Shown one piece after another: positions 44,427 through 56,929 of a stretch of DNA of 64,000 nt. The position numbers and the translations under genes were made by a program. This DNA is from Actinomucor elegans (taxonomy: Eukaryota; Mucoromycota; Mucoromycetes; Mucorales; Mucoraceae), in contig JAMSLZ010000007.1 in NCBI GenBank assembly GCA_026027325.1, forward strand, positions 1,798,001 through 1,862,000. Direction: 5' to 3'. Numbering within the stretch: the stretch's first letter is position 1; the number at the start of each line of letters is the position of its first letter. The notes below the pieces were generated by a model. It worked only from the letters and a program-made list of their open reading frames with translations. It searched no databases and had not been told where the DNA came from.

Positions 44427-45690
44427 TTATTCGGTCTTGCGAGCAGCGGCCTCACGCTCACGCTTTCTCAAAGCTCTCTTGCGAATATCTTTTTGGATAT
44501 CTAGTTATAAAAAAACATGCATTAGTCCACCCAATGCATATAACCACTATCATGAAACTTACTATCGTTTTGAGTGACCCAAAATTGATTGGTAAGCAGG
44601 TTGTTAATTGCCCAATTAGCAATGCCATGCATAGGATAAGGTGTAGACGTAAAAGGGACATTAGCGCCGCAAGGAACACCTACCTTATTCAAAACACTGG
44701 CTACATAGTTCTTGGCAGTAGGAATTAAAAGGGAAGGCTTGCGGATCTTACTCATGGCTGACACAACAAAATAGGTATTGACATGTTCTACAACGATACC
44801 ATCCTTGGCTACTTCAGTACCTAAAGCTTGAGACCATGTAGACAAAAACGCCTTGCCAGCAGAATACACAGACAAGTATGGTGTAGGGACCAGACCAGCA
44901 AAAGAACCCATGTTGAAAATTAAACCTTTATGGCTATACACTGAGTTAGTAGGTTCATTTTATGAACTAGCTCCATTAAAACTTTACTTGGACTTCATTT
45001 GAGGAAGGACAAGCTTGGTCATCTTCATTAAACCTTTGATGTTAACTTCGATAATATTGTTCACAATAGTATCATCTTCCTCGGCAAAAGGCGTAGGGAT
45101 ATCATGGTTGACGCCAACATTATTAACCAAAACACCAACGCGAATAGAATTAATAATACTACCAACTTTCTTGAAATCTTCAGCATCGCCCTTGGTAAAA
45201 TCCATAGCAAAAGTCTTTGTTTCAACACCATATGTCTCGGCTACATTAATCCAGTTTAGCAAGCCCGTTATTGAAATTCTAGAGAGGTTTACCTATTTCC
45301 TTGGCAGCAGCATCCAACTTGGAAGCAGTACGCGAGATCAAAAAGACATTAAACTTTTTCTTTGCCAATTGCAAGGCAAATTCTTTACCAATGCCATCGG
45401 TAGCACCAGTTACGACTAGGTTAAAAAAAAATTGAAAATCAACATAATGATTCCTCGATTACAGCAATTCGGTCTTTACCTGCCCATGCGCCTTCACCAG
45501 CACCAAACTTTTTGAGCTAAGAGGCAGTTTTCGTTAGTTACTTCCAGAAAATGCACCGTTGCCCAAAACTTACAGAGACGCCACTAGCGATAAAGGTATC
45601 AAAGAGAGTCTTTAAAAGGGTTAATAGCTTGTATGAAACAAACACGGCACCGATAGCAGCAAATACGGTGATGGTACTACACTCGCCCAT
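44427..45690 (-). CDS. very-long-chain 3-oxoacyl-CoA reductase (Ifa38/HSD17B12-like SDR)
   Basis: Six exons on the minus strand: 45574-45690, 45480-45516, 45293-45415, 44988-45240, 44563-44933, 44427-44500; 975 nt, 324 residues, close to the family norm. An N-terminal hydrophobic segment (residues 5-25) should anchor it in the ER membrane. The Rossmann nucleotide-binding loop is TGATDGIGK (54-62), NNVG is in place of NNAG, and catalytic Ser187 (NMGSFAG), Tyr200 and Lys204 (YSAGK) are present. The enzyme reduces 3-ketoacyl-CoA with NADPH in the second step of fatty-acid elongation, for sphingolipids and long-chain lipids. The C-terminus is Arg/Lys-rich. All intron phases agree. Confidence 0.92.
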
Positions 45691-47111
45691 GGTACTAAAG
45701 TTAATTGTAAAGAGATCCTAACATTTTCTAACTGTGCGCGACTACACTACTACCACTATTTTTGAAAATCCGACTAATGTTGGGTTTATAAACTCTTTGA
45801 GCCCAACAGTTGGGTTTCTTCTACACGTGTAACTAGCGCTTATTTGCTCTTTCGAATTGTAGTAAGACTATTATAAACAAGCGTTAAAACTACACAGAGC
45901 ACTTCATAAGGGACATTAGTCGTCAGAAGCAGATGAACCCTCTAATAACTATAACTGCCACAACTAGTAGGCATGAAAATGGTATTGTAATCACCAAAGG
46001 ATTGATATAAATCTTTGGATCTTCAAAAATATACAACGCAGAGCATATTCTTTTCAATAGACCAACTGACATAACTATACACTAATTTGATCAGTTTTTT
46101 TAGTCTATTGAACTGCTGAAGCAAGAGTAGTGGATTTTACTGGTCAATTGCAGTTAGAAATAAGATTAATAATAGTAATAACAATCGTCATCATTGAACC
46201 CTCGTCTCAAGCATTTCATATCAAATAATTGTAAATATATCAAGAGTCAATTAAGTTCAAACTTCAATCTTCGAGCTATCCATAGACAAACGTCTGATCT
46301 TTCGATATATACCTTTTTATGACTATATATTTATGTGAACAAGTGTTATTGAGCTTCAGTTAGAGACTGTTTTCTCATTTTGGTATTTATTCTCTTCTGA
46401 TACTCTTACAAAGCGTGGGTCATTTAAAAAGTAATGTGTTCCTCTATAAACTCCACTAAAAGCTAAATGGTAAAGGTGTCCTTAGTGTCTGCAGTAATAT
46501 CGTTTCTATTATTCGGGGTAAAATTTCGAGTTCTGAAGTTTGATTTTCTTTTAAAAAATAAAAAGTTGCAGTTTGCTGGAAAATCGACACAGTATTGATC
46601 AACAAGCGATCTCGAATCGATTTTGGCGAAACCCCATATCTGAACAGTGGATACATGCGCAGAATGAGTTTTTGAATTTAGCAAAATCCCAAATCTATTT
46701 ATTTTGTTGCAATAAATGCCAAAATCACATTTGATTTATAATCCCTATTAAAACAAATGATCCAATGAATAATTACAAGTTTGAATGATTCTGAGATATA
46801 ACTGAATTGTTCTTCTTGTCAGCAGCATTTATAGTTGGTTACAGTAATTGATTGAGGATTTATTATTAATATTAAGATAAGATGATAATAAAGAAAGAGT
46901 AACTATTGCTATAGTTTTTTTTTTTTTTGTGGAATAATTTTGAACTTTTTTTATGTGGAATTGATGTTTTTGTAGAGCGAGAGAAAGAGGAATAAGTATG
47001 AGGTGTTTTGTTCAAGAAAGAGAGGTATTAGTAGTAGTAACAAGTAAGTAAAACGTAAATTGAATGAAATGGATATGAGAAAGGAAGGATATCGGGCATA
47101 TTATTGTATCT
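45691..47111. other. intergenic: reductase promoter and kinase 3' region
   Basis: 1.4 kb with no convincing gene. A T-run is at 46916-46930. The overlapping minus ORFs at 46456-46684 have no recognisable motif. Confidence 0.45.
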
Positions 47112-49416
47112 TTATAAAAGGAGTGATAGGAAACGACGCGTTTTACTGCTGCTGGCATTGGTTTTATGGCTAGATTTGGTTGAAGCAGGTAATTTTTGTT
47201 TAGACGCAGTATCGTCACGATCGATATTGAATGATAATCGAAGATCAGGTAACTGAGAAAATTCAAGATCATCAAATGAAGACAATGTCTCACTATAGTT
47301 CATCACGACCAGCGTGGGCTTGATTGATTGTGGTTCGTTATCATCCTCAGAAGCACTTGTGTTCCTTCTTTTGGCATAACGAGCAAGTTCTTCATCTTTG
47401 AATGAATTAGTGACAAGAGCTGCGAAAGCTGGCTTGTTATTATCATCATCCAAACAGAAGCTGTCCACGTTGGATAACATACTAATGCTTCCACGCTTAC
47501 GGGCAGGTTGAAACAGTAATGGTGAATCGGGCTGGTCTTCTTCATCTACAATGTCATGTTGTTCTTGATCATGATAGAATCCATCCTCATGATACGATTG
47601 TCTGCGGTATTGTTTGATAGATAGCTGTTCTGTTTCTATGTATCTTTCATCTGTAAACGAATACCCATCAAATATATTGTTCAATTCATCTGCAAACTCA
47701 ACTTGAGAACCGGCCGGTGTTAACGCAGGAGTCATGGCCAAGAAATCAGGATCAAAGTTCGTAAAGTCCAATGCATCTGTGACAGGAGGAAGATACGGAG
47801 GTTGCAGCCGACGTTGCTTGATATCATCCCATGAAATATCTGCAAAATATACGTGATCTTGAATCTCTTGGACGCCGTTTGCACCTAAACGCGTGCGAGG
47901 ATCTCTATCCAATATATCAGAGAGGAACTCAGCCGTTTCATAATCGAAAATATCGGCTGGAAACTCCAATGGATCTTCAAGCACACGTCGATACATGTCA
48001 GCATGGTTATCAGCCCAGAACGGTGTAATTCCAGCCAACATTTCATATAGAATAGTACCGAAACTCCAATGATCAATACCAAAGGAGTAAGATTCGCCCA
48101 AAAGAACCTCCGGTGCCAAGTATTCTGCAGTTCCACAGAATGTCTGGGTAGCAAATCCTTCTGATTCATCCAACCACTTGCTAAGACCAAAATCAGTCAA
48201 TATGATATGGCCGTCTATGGTTAATAATATGTTCTCTGGTTTTAAATCTCTATAAAGAACACCTAGGCGATGTAATTCACCAATACCGGCAATGATTTCA
48301 GCAGCATAAAACAACGCACATTCGGGTGGGAAGTTGTATAGTTTCGCCATATGAGTAGCAAGATCGCCACCACAGTAATAGTTGGTCAAAAGATACAATC
48401 GATGTTCATCTTGGAAAGAACAATGAAGTTTAGCAAGGTAAGGATGATCGATCTCGGACAGCTTGGTTAATATATTTCTTTCATCCAGCGTATGCGTTAT
48501 TTCTCGCTGTTCAATGACATGTTCTTTAATGATGGACTTTAAGGCATAAAGCTCCTTTGTTCGCTTGGATCTGACCAATAAAACCTGGTTTAAAGATATT
48601 TAGTATATGAGCTATCACATTCTTTTTCTGCATCTACCTTGCCCATACAGCCTTTTCCAAGGACTTTTAGCATCTCTAAATGATCAAGAGGGAATTCGTA
48701 TTCCTTATTGAATTGGTTTTGAGCTATCATATGGATCAAATCATCGTCGTCTTCTTCTTCTGTTTCATTTTGATTTAAAGAAGCACACAAACTGACTTCA
48801 GATGGGTGTGGGCTTGGGACCCAGGCTACTTTCCCAACATCAATTCGACTATCCACAATGGATTCACGATCATTTGCTATGGGTGAGGGCTCTTCATTAT
48901 GTTGTTCAGCTGATAGTTCATATGATATGATTTTGTCACCTTCCCTCTGAGGAGAAAAGAAGTCGCGTAAAAGAGTCGAAGAGCTCAAAGTTGGATCATT
49001 GGAGCAACGGTACAAGTATTTCTCGACTTTTTCAGCGTTTGATTTGACAGACATATGGAAAAAATTTCGAATACTGCGTCTTTTTTCAGCTTTAGTTGGA
49101 GATTCAGTCAAAGTTGGAAATGGAATTTTGATCTTATGGTAGTGTGTCTTGACCTAGAAGATAATGAGTATACTTCTCCTTTATCTATATCCAAGGATAC
49201 CCACCAAATGATCAAAGCTAGTAAGATCAGGAATGTACCTTATTATGTAAAGGCAATGTTCATTGGTCTTTACGGTGATATTGAACTCCTATTGGATCAT
49301 GAGGATATTATTCAATGGCTTTATGTTATCCTACTTACTGGTACAGTCTTACAAGATCCATCAATAGAATCGTTTACAAGGATAGGGTGCTCATTTACTG
49401 TAATATTATAAATCAT
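47112..49416 (-). CDS. PX-domain AGC protein kinase (SGK3/Ypk-like)
   Basis: Four exons: 49339-49416, 49205-49288, 48638-49153, 47112-48584; 716 residues, all phase 0. The first three exons together make a phox (PX) domain, residues 1 to about 115, including RYIPDLTSFDHL, KIPFPTL and STLLRDFF; it should bind membrane phosphoinositides. The kinase domain (about 212-480) has GKGCMGKV, Lys242 (YALKS), YRDLKPEN (Asp339), DFG (357) and an activation loop TFCGTAEYLAPE, typical of AGC kinases activated by PDK1. FDGYSF in the tail resembles the hydrophobic motif. A long Ser-rich C-terminal tail follows. Its likely role is TORC2/PDK1-dependent signalling at membranes, by family analogy. The glycine loop reads GKGCMGKV where GxGxFG is usual. 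Confidence 0.9.
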
Positions 49417-51082
49417 TGTATCTAGAACGTGTTTTTGTTGAATCTCCGTGGGTGTTTTGCTGTGCTAATGCCAGATTTTGGTTTTTTTTTGTGTTTTTTT
49501 GAGTGGTGTGTTTATTCGAATCAAAGCTAGTTTCTATTACATGGTTTAATATCGCAATATGTTCATCATATATATATATATATACTTACAAATGTAATAA
49601 TATATATATAAAAAAAAACCTATTTAAGCAGGGTTTAATAAGTTAAAACCTTTCAAGTGCTGGCTATATCTTTACCTGAGCCCAAGTCAAAAAAATATAT
49701 TATTATTATTCAAGCAATAATCAAAATACGTGTTATAATCAAACTACAATCGAAGAAAGAAAGAAAAGGGGAAGAGAAACAAAGAAGAAAGAGAGAGGGG
49801 GAATTATCTTCTTTTTTTTTTCTTTTTTTTTATCTATTTCGGAATGGTAAATTCGCTTCTGGGAACACATGCCCTATGTCTAAATAGCTAATGTTACATA
49901 AGAACCATTGATTTATTGCAATATATCAATATTTGTGTATTAAGCGACTCAAGTAATACTATCAATACCTTGGTTATAAAAGTATGTTGCGCAATCATAT
50001 CGAAGCTAGGCGATATCATTGATATCACGTACATAAAATATGTGCAATACCTGATATTTAGCATATGCATAATTCATATATAATACTGATTTTGCACACA
50101 AATAAACCTTTCAGAAAAGATTTTCCGTGATACTCATCAGTGCCACTTGTATGCTTGCTTTATAAAAGTACAACCAAAGTAAAAAGTATTTCTAACAACT
50201 ACCAAAGCAAAGCTTATCTTTCGCGGTTTTTCATTTGGTGAAAAAAAAAAGCAACTATCCGGTTCGTAAAGATAAATATTTGCAAAACATTCAACGAAAT
50301 AACAGTATCGGGGCTTTTCAAATGCAGCAGCTTATTCTGGGCACGGACTATCGATTAAATAGCGGCAGTTTACCGAGATTGACTTGGATTTCTTGTTAAC
50401 TATTGGTAATACATAGCAGTGCACACAGTTTCCTCAATTACAAACATATCACTGTCGAACAAAAGCTATGCTAAAGTTGGATAGATGTAGCAGCAGATTC
50501 TGGACATGGACTACTAATTGAATGCGATTTTGTGCTGAAATCAGTTGAGAAAAAGAAGGAATGGAAAATACATGCCTCATTGCGATGTATTGTTTAGCTA
50601 CCATATCCTATTAAATAAAACCCCAAGTATAAGAGCCACTTATGTTGAATAGGGGACATTAATTAGATGTGTCATTTGGCCAAGATGAATGGAGAGATGA
50701 ATACAAATGTTGACACGATGAAGACGGACAATGGAATGCATGCTCCTTATCATTCCTAAACTAAGCAGAACATTCAATTTTTTGAGTGGGGTATTAAATT
50801 GACTATAAGCGATACGGATAAACTAAAATAGTTAGAAATGATGATACCATGTGTGAACATACATTTCATTTTTCCACTATTGCTACATCAACATTTGTAT
50901 TGTTTGCAATACCTGACATAATCCTAGTTGACTTCCAAAGCGATATTCTTTTATATAAAATAACCCTGACTGCGATTCTCTTCTCAAACTTGGAGCCAAA
51001 AAATAAAAATTGTATAAAAAATTCAATTGGCAATATGTGTACTAGAAGAAGTTTGCGCCAGTGATTTGAATAGTTTTTAAAG
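49417..51082. other. intergenic, no gene seen; AT microsatellites
   Basis: TA runs lie near 49569-49611 and a purine-rich/T-rich stretch at 49740-49830. No ORF with recognisable motifs. Confidence 0.45.
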
Positions 51083-51283
51083 CTACTTTATTGATCGAAA
51101 GAAATGTCCTGCTTGTACAGCTTCAGTCCTAGATGCTGCCCTTATTGAGTGCGCTTTGAATGCATTTGTGTCAATTTTCAATTTTTTCTTTTCTGCAGTT
51201 ATCCCGTTTGCAAAAGTCGATGATAATATAGATGTGCTCATCTTCTCGAAAATATCAATTGCCGTATACACGCTCATATTCAT
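51083..51283 (-). pseudogene. tyrosine recombinase fragment (Crypton-like)
   Basis: The 66-codon frame contains FKAHSIRAASRTEAVQAGH, matching the HxxR box and following helix of tyrosine recombinases as found in fungal Crypton elements. The catalytic Tyr region after it is not in frame (stop at 51083), and the N-terminal Arg box is absent. The match rests on this one motif. Confidence 0.5.
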
Positions 51284-51289
51284 AGACTA

Positions 51290-53247
51290 TAAATGCGACA
51301 TGTTTAATTAAATCTATCTAACTGTGTAACTGATTAACCTATCAAACAGTGCTTCACTAATCAAACAATCGCACATAATCGATTAATAAGATCCAATGTT
51401 GAATCCGTAGTAGCTAAAGAACAAATATTCATGAAATAATAATAATAATAATTGTATATATAATTTCAGATAACTGATTGGTAATCAGTTGTTCTTCTTT
51501 ATTTCGATCATAAATGGAAGTGTATGTTATATCTAGTACTAATGATGAAGGATACAATTTCAAATAAAAAAATTAAAGAAATAGACAATAAATGGAATTA
51601 GCCTATTCTGATAGGAAAAGTTGTCCTAAAATATTTATTCACAATTCAAAAGTAAGCTTTCTTTATATATATTTCACCAGAGCCTAATAGGAGGTCATAC
51701 AGATTCTTGTAATTGCTTTGCAATTACTCATGAAGGATCTAATTTGATGGATAATAAGGTGTAATAGAATGGGATTACCCAGCATTCCAAATATTTCTAA
51801 CTGTTTTAAAAATCGGAAATAGCCATTTAAATAAGTATGCATGCGCAAAAAACATCGCAGCTACCAAAAATATGCCATTGAGTAGATACCTGAGTCATTC
51901 ACCATATTGGAATTTTTACGAGCAATTGCAAAGCAATTGTGAGAATCTGTATGGCCCCTAGTGTAACATTCAATCTATCAGCATGCATGATGGCTGTACA
52001 ACAACGGAGTCTGTTGTATTCCACCTACTATTTTCTAGCATCGAGACAATAGTAAGGAATCAACAATTTATGTATGTTATACACGGACTCTATCTGATAA
52101 TCCAATCATATTAACGAGGCTCGCATAAATACAAGCAATGGGTCAGCCCTAGAACTATTAGCCAATAGTCATTTTACAAGAAACATGCGGCAACATACTA
52201 TCGAATAGTATCGAGTGTATCTCAAGACAAGATCTGAATATTATCAAATAGCGTGTGAGCTATACAATTATAACAATGTGTGGTTGAAAGGCTTGTAAAC
52301 TTGGTTGCTAGTGTTTGGCTCTGTTGTACGGCCATGCATGCTGCCGATAGATTGAATGCTACACTATTAAGCTCTGATGAAATATATATAAAGATGACTT
52401 AATTTTGAATTGTGAATAAAGATGAGAATAACTTTTATTACTATCAGGATAGCTGGTTCCATTTGTTAAATAAGAAATATATAAAAACGTTATAAGAATA
52501 CAATTAAAATCCTTCTAGTGGTTTACCCTTGTATAGAAAGGTAAAATACAATCCTTAGTTAACAGTGATATTTTTCCTGAGATGTTCGTAATTAGTTGGG
52601 TACGTGTTTAATTAACGAGACAGAAAACAAGAGAGAGATTTATTCTACTACTGCCAGCCTTCTGTTATTAATGGGCTGGGTAGTGGCTACATATAGTAAA
52701 TATAACTAGTCGCGATTACACAAGTTAACTATTCAGGTACACTTATATTACTATTCTATGTAAAGTAGTTATGTCCACTACAAACTGAACTTTGGATATA
52801 AAATCAGGCTCTATATATATTATTATCAAGTAATATAACTAGTAGTATACAAAGGTCTCGAATGCAAAATTATATTGTTTGTAGGGCGGTTGTTGAGATA
52901 TATTTGTTATTAGATTACATTATGGCGATTATGTTTTAAGACGGAACTTATGTTACTATGTGCGAAGTCTGGTTCAGCGCATCATTTACTGTCTATTCTT
53001 TTATTTTTGTATTTTAAATTATATCCTTCGTCTTTAGTACCGGATATAACAACAAGCATGATTGATATATCTTATATTGACGTTGTCAATCTGCTTTCTA
53101 CTTTTACTAAACTAACATTCTACAAGTACAACCGGATAAACCTTCAGCGACTTCAACAACAACCGGCTTCTAATCACAATATATACAATCACCAATTTAA
53201 GGACCATTGAGGATTGTTTAAAGTTTCTTTAATATTAGAAATAACAT
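51290..53247. repeat. decayed dispersed repeats, region Y (relatives of 25.4-26.3 kb)
   Basis: 51292-51380 resembles 25560-25650 directly; 51400-51540 and 52475-52950 are inverted relatives of 25860-26010 and 26041-26297. About 225 bp at 52568-52795 are absent from the X copy and look like an insertion. No intact ORF is seen; 52950-53210 (plus) encodes 86 residues without a recognised family. Confidence 0.6.
51687..51966. repeat. MITE-like inverted repeat unit
   Basis: ATACAGATTCTTGTAATTGC (from 51697) and its near-inverse ending at about 51952 form arms of roughly 35-45 bp around about 190 bp of non-coding DNA. It looks like a short non-autonomous DNA transposon; target duplications are not clear. 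Confidence 0.6.
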
Positions 53248-53752
53248 CTGTTGTGTACGTAGGTAGAAAGAAGATTATAATAGGAGAACAGAAGAATAAT
53301 ATCAAAACTGTGGTAAGTCTTTTTTATTTCAAAATTCAATTTTTTCGAATGATCCCTTTTTAATCAGCTAAGAGCTCGTCCTTTTATACTTTTCAGCTTG
53401 CTGCAGTTGACTAATGACATCGTGGGTATACGTAAGCTAGTAGCTTGTTGATTGCGTGGCTCATAGTGACTTGCTGATATTCCAAGATGATGATGATGGC
53501 CGACATACTGCGGTACCATATCGGACTGTAAAGAAAGGTAAGCATTTTATCTCGGCACAACACTCGATTAGGAATCTGTCTTTTACTGCTATTTCTTGTT
53601 TTATAATAAAAAGTAATAATTATACAGCTGTTCATATTCTGAATTTGGGAAATAATGAGTTACATCTTAAAGCTATTCATAAAGATGGGCATGTGGCTAC
53701 CAAAGCCTATACAACCTCTTCTTTGCTGATATAATCAAGACCGTTTACAACA
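53248..53752 (+). repeat. dispersed repeat block Y-A, inverted copy of 23471-23972
   Basis: It carries a 92-codon ORF (53456-53734) including QDDDDGRHTAVPYRT and HKDGHVATKAYTTSS, open here but broken in the X copy. Intron-like borders (CTGTG/GTAAGT, TTTTCAG; AAAG/GTAAGC, TACAG) suggest the remains of a spliced gene. Family unknown. Confidence 0.6.
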
Positions 53753-54606
53753 ATTATTTCCAAATTTTATATTAATGATAGATGTTTATATTGTTTTTTA
53801 TCTTTAGAATCAATACTCATTAGATTTTGAATACTGAAGCATCAGAAACATAACCAGCGTAAAACATTCATCTTCTGCAGCAGAGCACCGAGTAACTATC
53901 CAGAGTCAATGTATTTGATCTGCGATCACTCGAGAACAATAAGAATCTAGGTGTAACACTAGAAATAAAAGAAAAAGGGAATTAAAGATTCACAATGTGA
54001 ATGAAATGAGTGAAATGAGTGAAATGTACAAAAGAAAAATTGAATGAAGGGAATATAATACTAAAAAGTAAAGGGAATAACAAATATAATAGAAAATATA
54101 TATAAAAAGGAAAATGTGTCAGAAAAATAAAATGTAAAAATCTCGGGCTAGAGGTATGCTAGAGACTCCAAACAAAAATGGAGTACCTCCTTGTAATTTT
54201 CTTCAATATGTATCAGGCTTTTAACTATACTTGTTACTTCTGGTGGCATTTCGAAATTGTGAATTTATGTTCTAGATGTCGTCGTTTGTTTGCTTCGTCG
54301 TGTGGGAATAGATGTAAATCTCAGTGATTATCAATAGCTTCGACACTCGAATAGTAGCAATTTTTGGATTTATACTAGAATAAAGGTTGATTTTTATTGA
54401 TAATTGATAATTTGATTTCTATAATATACTGAGCTTTACCTTATCCAATAGATTTCTTTTATTTCTACTACACAGTAAGGAACAAGGTAAACATACGACG
54501 ATTCCATTGGTGACGGCAATACAAATAAAAGTATTTAATTGGCTGCTGTGACTAAATAATATTTTAGATCCTCCTTATATTTTATACACTGAAACATAAT
54601 AATTAT
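53753..54606. other. no gene seen upstream of tRNA-Val
   Basis: AT-rich, with repeated GAAATGAGT units near 54001-54025. No feature is supportable. Confidence 0.45.
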
Positions 54607-54680
54607 GGTTTCTTGGTGTAGTCGGTTATCACGTCTGCTTAACACGCAGACGGTCGGCGGTTCAAGTCCGCCAGAAATCA
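54607..54680 (+). tRNA. tRNA-Val (anticodon AAC)
   Basis: A 74-nt cloverleaf without intron. The acceptor stem GGTTTCT pairs with AGAAATC, followed by A. The D-arm includes TGGTGTAGTCGGTTATCA, the anticodon arm CTGCTTAACACGCAG has anticodon AAC, and the T-arm GGCGGTTCAAGTCCGCC has the conserved TTCAA. Internal A and B boxes are present. A T6 run directly after the 3' end is the polymerase III terminator. Confidence 0.96.
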
Positions 54681-56929
54681 TTTTTTAAAAGATATGTAGT
54701 GTATGTAGCTCTTTTCGATTGGTTTGTTCTCGTGCTGAGATGTACGTTTTATAGTCGATTATAATAAAAATATACACAGGAACAGGATCCATTGTATAAT
54801 CTATAGTAGAATCATATAAAAAGCATCATAAATATTGCGGACCTGAGTGATCTTATAAGTGCAGCATTTCAGTTAATCTACTGCTGAAAATATATGACTT
54901 GAGTATACTTGATCAATTTGTTCTCCATCATGTTAGTTCTTTGGTCATATTAATTCCTTTTTTTATGTTCTGAACGTTTAGTTTCTGGTCCTTGTTGTTT
55001 GCATTGCTTCATATTCTATGCTTGTAGAAACGTGTGTTTGATGGATATTGTTGGTATTAGTCGCTCTTCCTTGTTTGATGTTATGATCAAACGTAAAGAT
55101 CTTAATTTTTCTTTCTCTCTTTCTTTGTGGATTGATCGACATCGTCATAGTTCGAAAATATCATAAACTTGTTTTTCCCAAATATACTCTTATGTCATCG
55201 TTTTGCAGTCATGCCTAAGTGATATTTTATAGTTGCGCGATTTCTTGTTGATTAGAGTAATCCATACATGATAATGCCAGCCAAATTCTACTACTTAGGC
55301 AAAATCAGCCTGTTTATCCCTGCGCTTTATATGGTTATAGGCTGATGGGTTTTTTGGTACTTTTATACGCTCAACTCCGTTTAACAATGAATATAAACGA
55401 GTGTTAGCTACTCTCTCGTTGAATTTGTTATAAGTAAGTTTTTCTTATTATTCTTTCCTCTCAATGAATTAATTCGTCAGTATCCTGCAGCAGTAAATGC
55501 TAACTTTATAAGTTATCCTGATTCTATTATGATTTGTATCCCTGCAAAACTTCAAATACAATAATCAGTGCTTAATGGTGATGATAATGACTGCGGTTGT
55601 TTCAAATAAAAAATCATTAATCAAAAGAACTAATATGCTTTATGGACTTCATATTTCTGTTCACCAGCACGCAGCTTAGACAAATATATATATATTGAGT
55701 AGGTTATAACACCTTCCTTCGAGAAAGACCTTCAGAAAATGACAGTGACAGCTGTGAGGATAGAAGGCGCTAAACCAGATAGTGTTATTTAAACGAAGCC
55801 TAACGGCTCATAAATATCTTTGCTGATATAACAATATAATACCCTCTTTGGTACACAAAGTATGTTCAAAAGAAACCAATTCGTCTACTACAGCCTTTAT
55901 TTTACTAGAATGCAACACAGTTAAGATGCAAAAAAAAGTGTTTAAGAGTTCAGCTTTCCTATGACCACATTATCCATTTTAGATCTAACAAAAGCATTGG
56001 TTAATAACTCTTTTCTGCGCAGAAGCCGCCTTATTTGAGACTTGAAAAGAGACCCAATAATTTGACCTAAAAGAACAGAAAAAGGATAATATACTAGGTA
56101 GGAGACTCACCAGTCTTAAAAATTTCCCTGATCGGGTTTAAAACGCGTTAAAATAACAAGTCTTATTTTGAGAGAATACTGCTTAAAGCTTGGAATACTA
56201 TCTCATAGAAAGAAATTTTGCTCTATATATTTATTAAGCGTAGTATACACATAATATTTTAATCAAGTAATTGGTCTAGTGGATATTATGTGTCATTATA
56301 AACATGTGCTAATCATCAAATATGACATGATAACTTTGTAGTTGAAATTAATGCACGATTATTTTTACATCATTCACGTTTGTACAATGAAACGCAACTG
56401 GCTTCTTATTGACCAGAAGATCAAGGCCGATGTCAAATGTTTGTATCTCGATTCCTAGTATAATATATCAGAAGGCGCCAGAAATTACAGGGAAAACATT
56501 ATTACTGATTTAAGGAGAGACACATCGCTATTTATTATTTTTCTTTCTTTTTGCCCAGTATGCGTCACAGAAAAAGGAAGCAAACACAAATCTACAACTA
56601 TATTATTCATAATAAGACGCCATCTTGGTTGAAAATTGAACAAAAATGACGTCGTAAATCTGGCTCAAGTACTGGTCCAACGAAGAAAGAAACGATGAGG
56701 GGTTTGAACACAGTCTTCGAAGCTAGCTTAATGAGAGAATGGCGGTATGCAAAAAGAAAGCAAGCGAATTTCAATCTCTTTACGAAGATTGTATATTCTA
56801 AATAAGACGCCCAGGCACTCAGTTACTGCGGCTAAAGGCTTACTTAATGTCTACAGAAGAAAAATGAAAAATATATCTAAATGCACATTTAAAAAAAGAA
56901 GAAGAAAAAAACTACAACATGCTAAATAG
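54681..56929. other. intergenic, nothing supportable
   Basis: AT-rich with no ORF of recognisable type, RNA gene or transposon end. The small ORF 56747-56929 is Lys/Arg-rich and not convincing. Confidence 0.45.

Noticed and set aside
49055..49411. 118-codon plus-strand ORF opposite the kinase 5' end
   Set aside because: The minus strand here splices into a convincing PX domain in frame with the kinase. The plus ORF has no family motif and starts inside the opposing coding exon.
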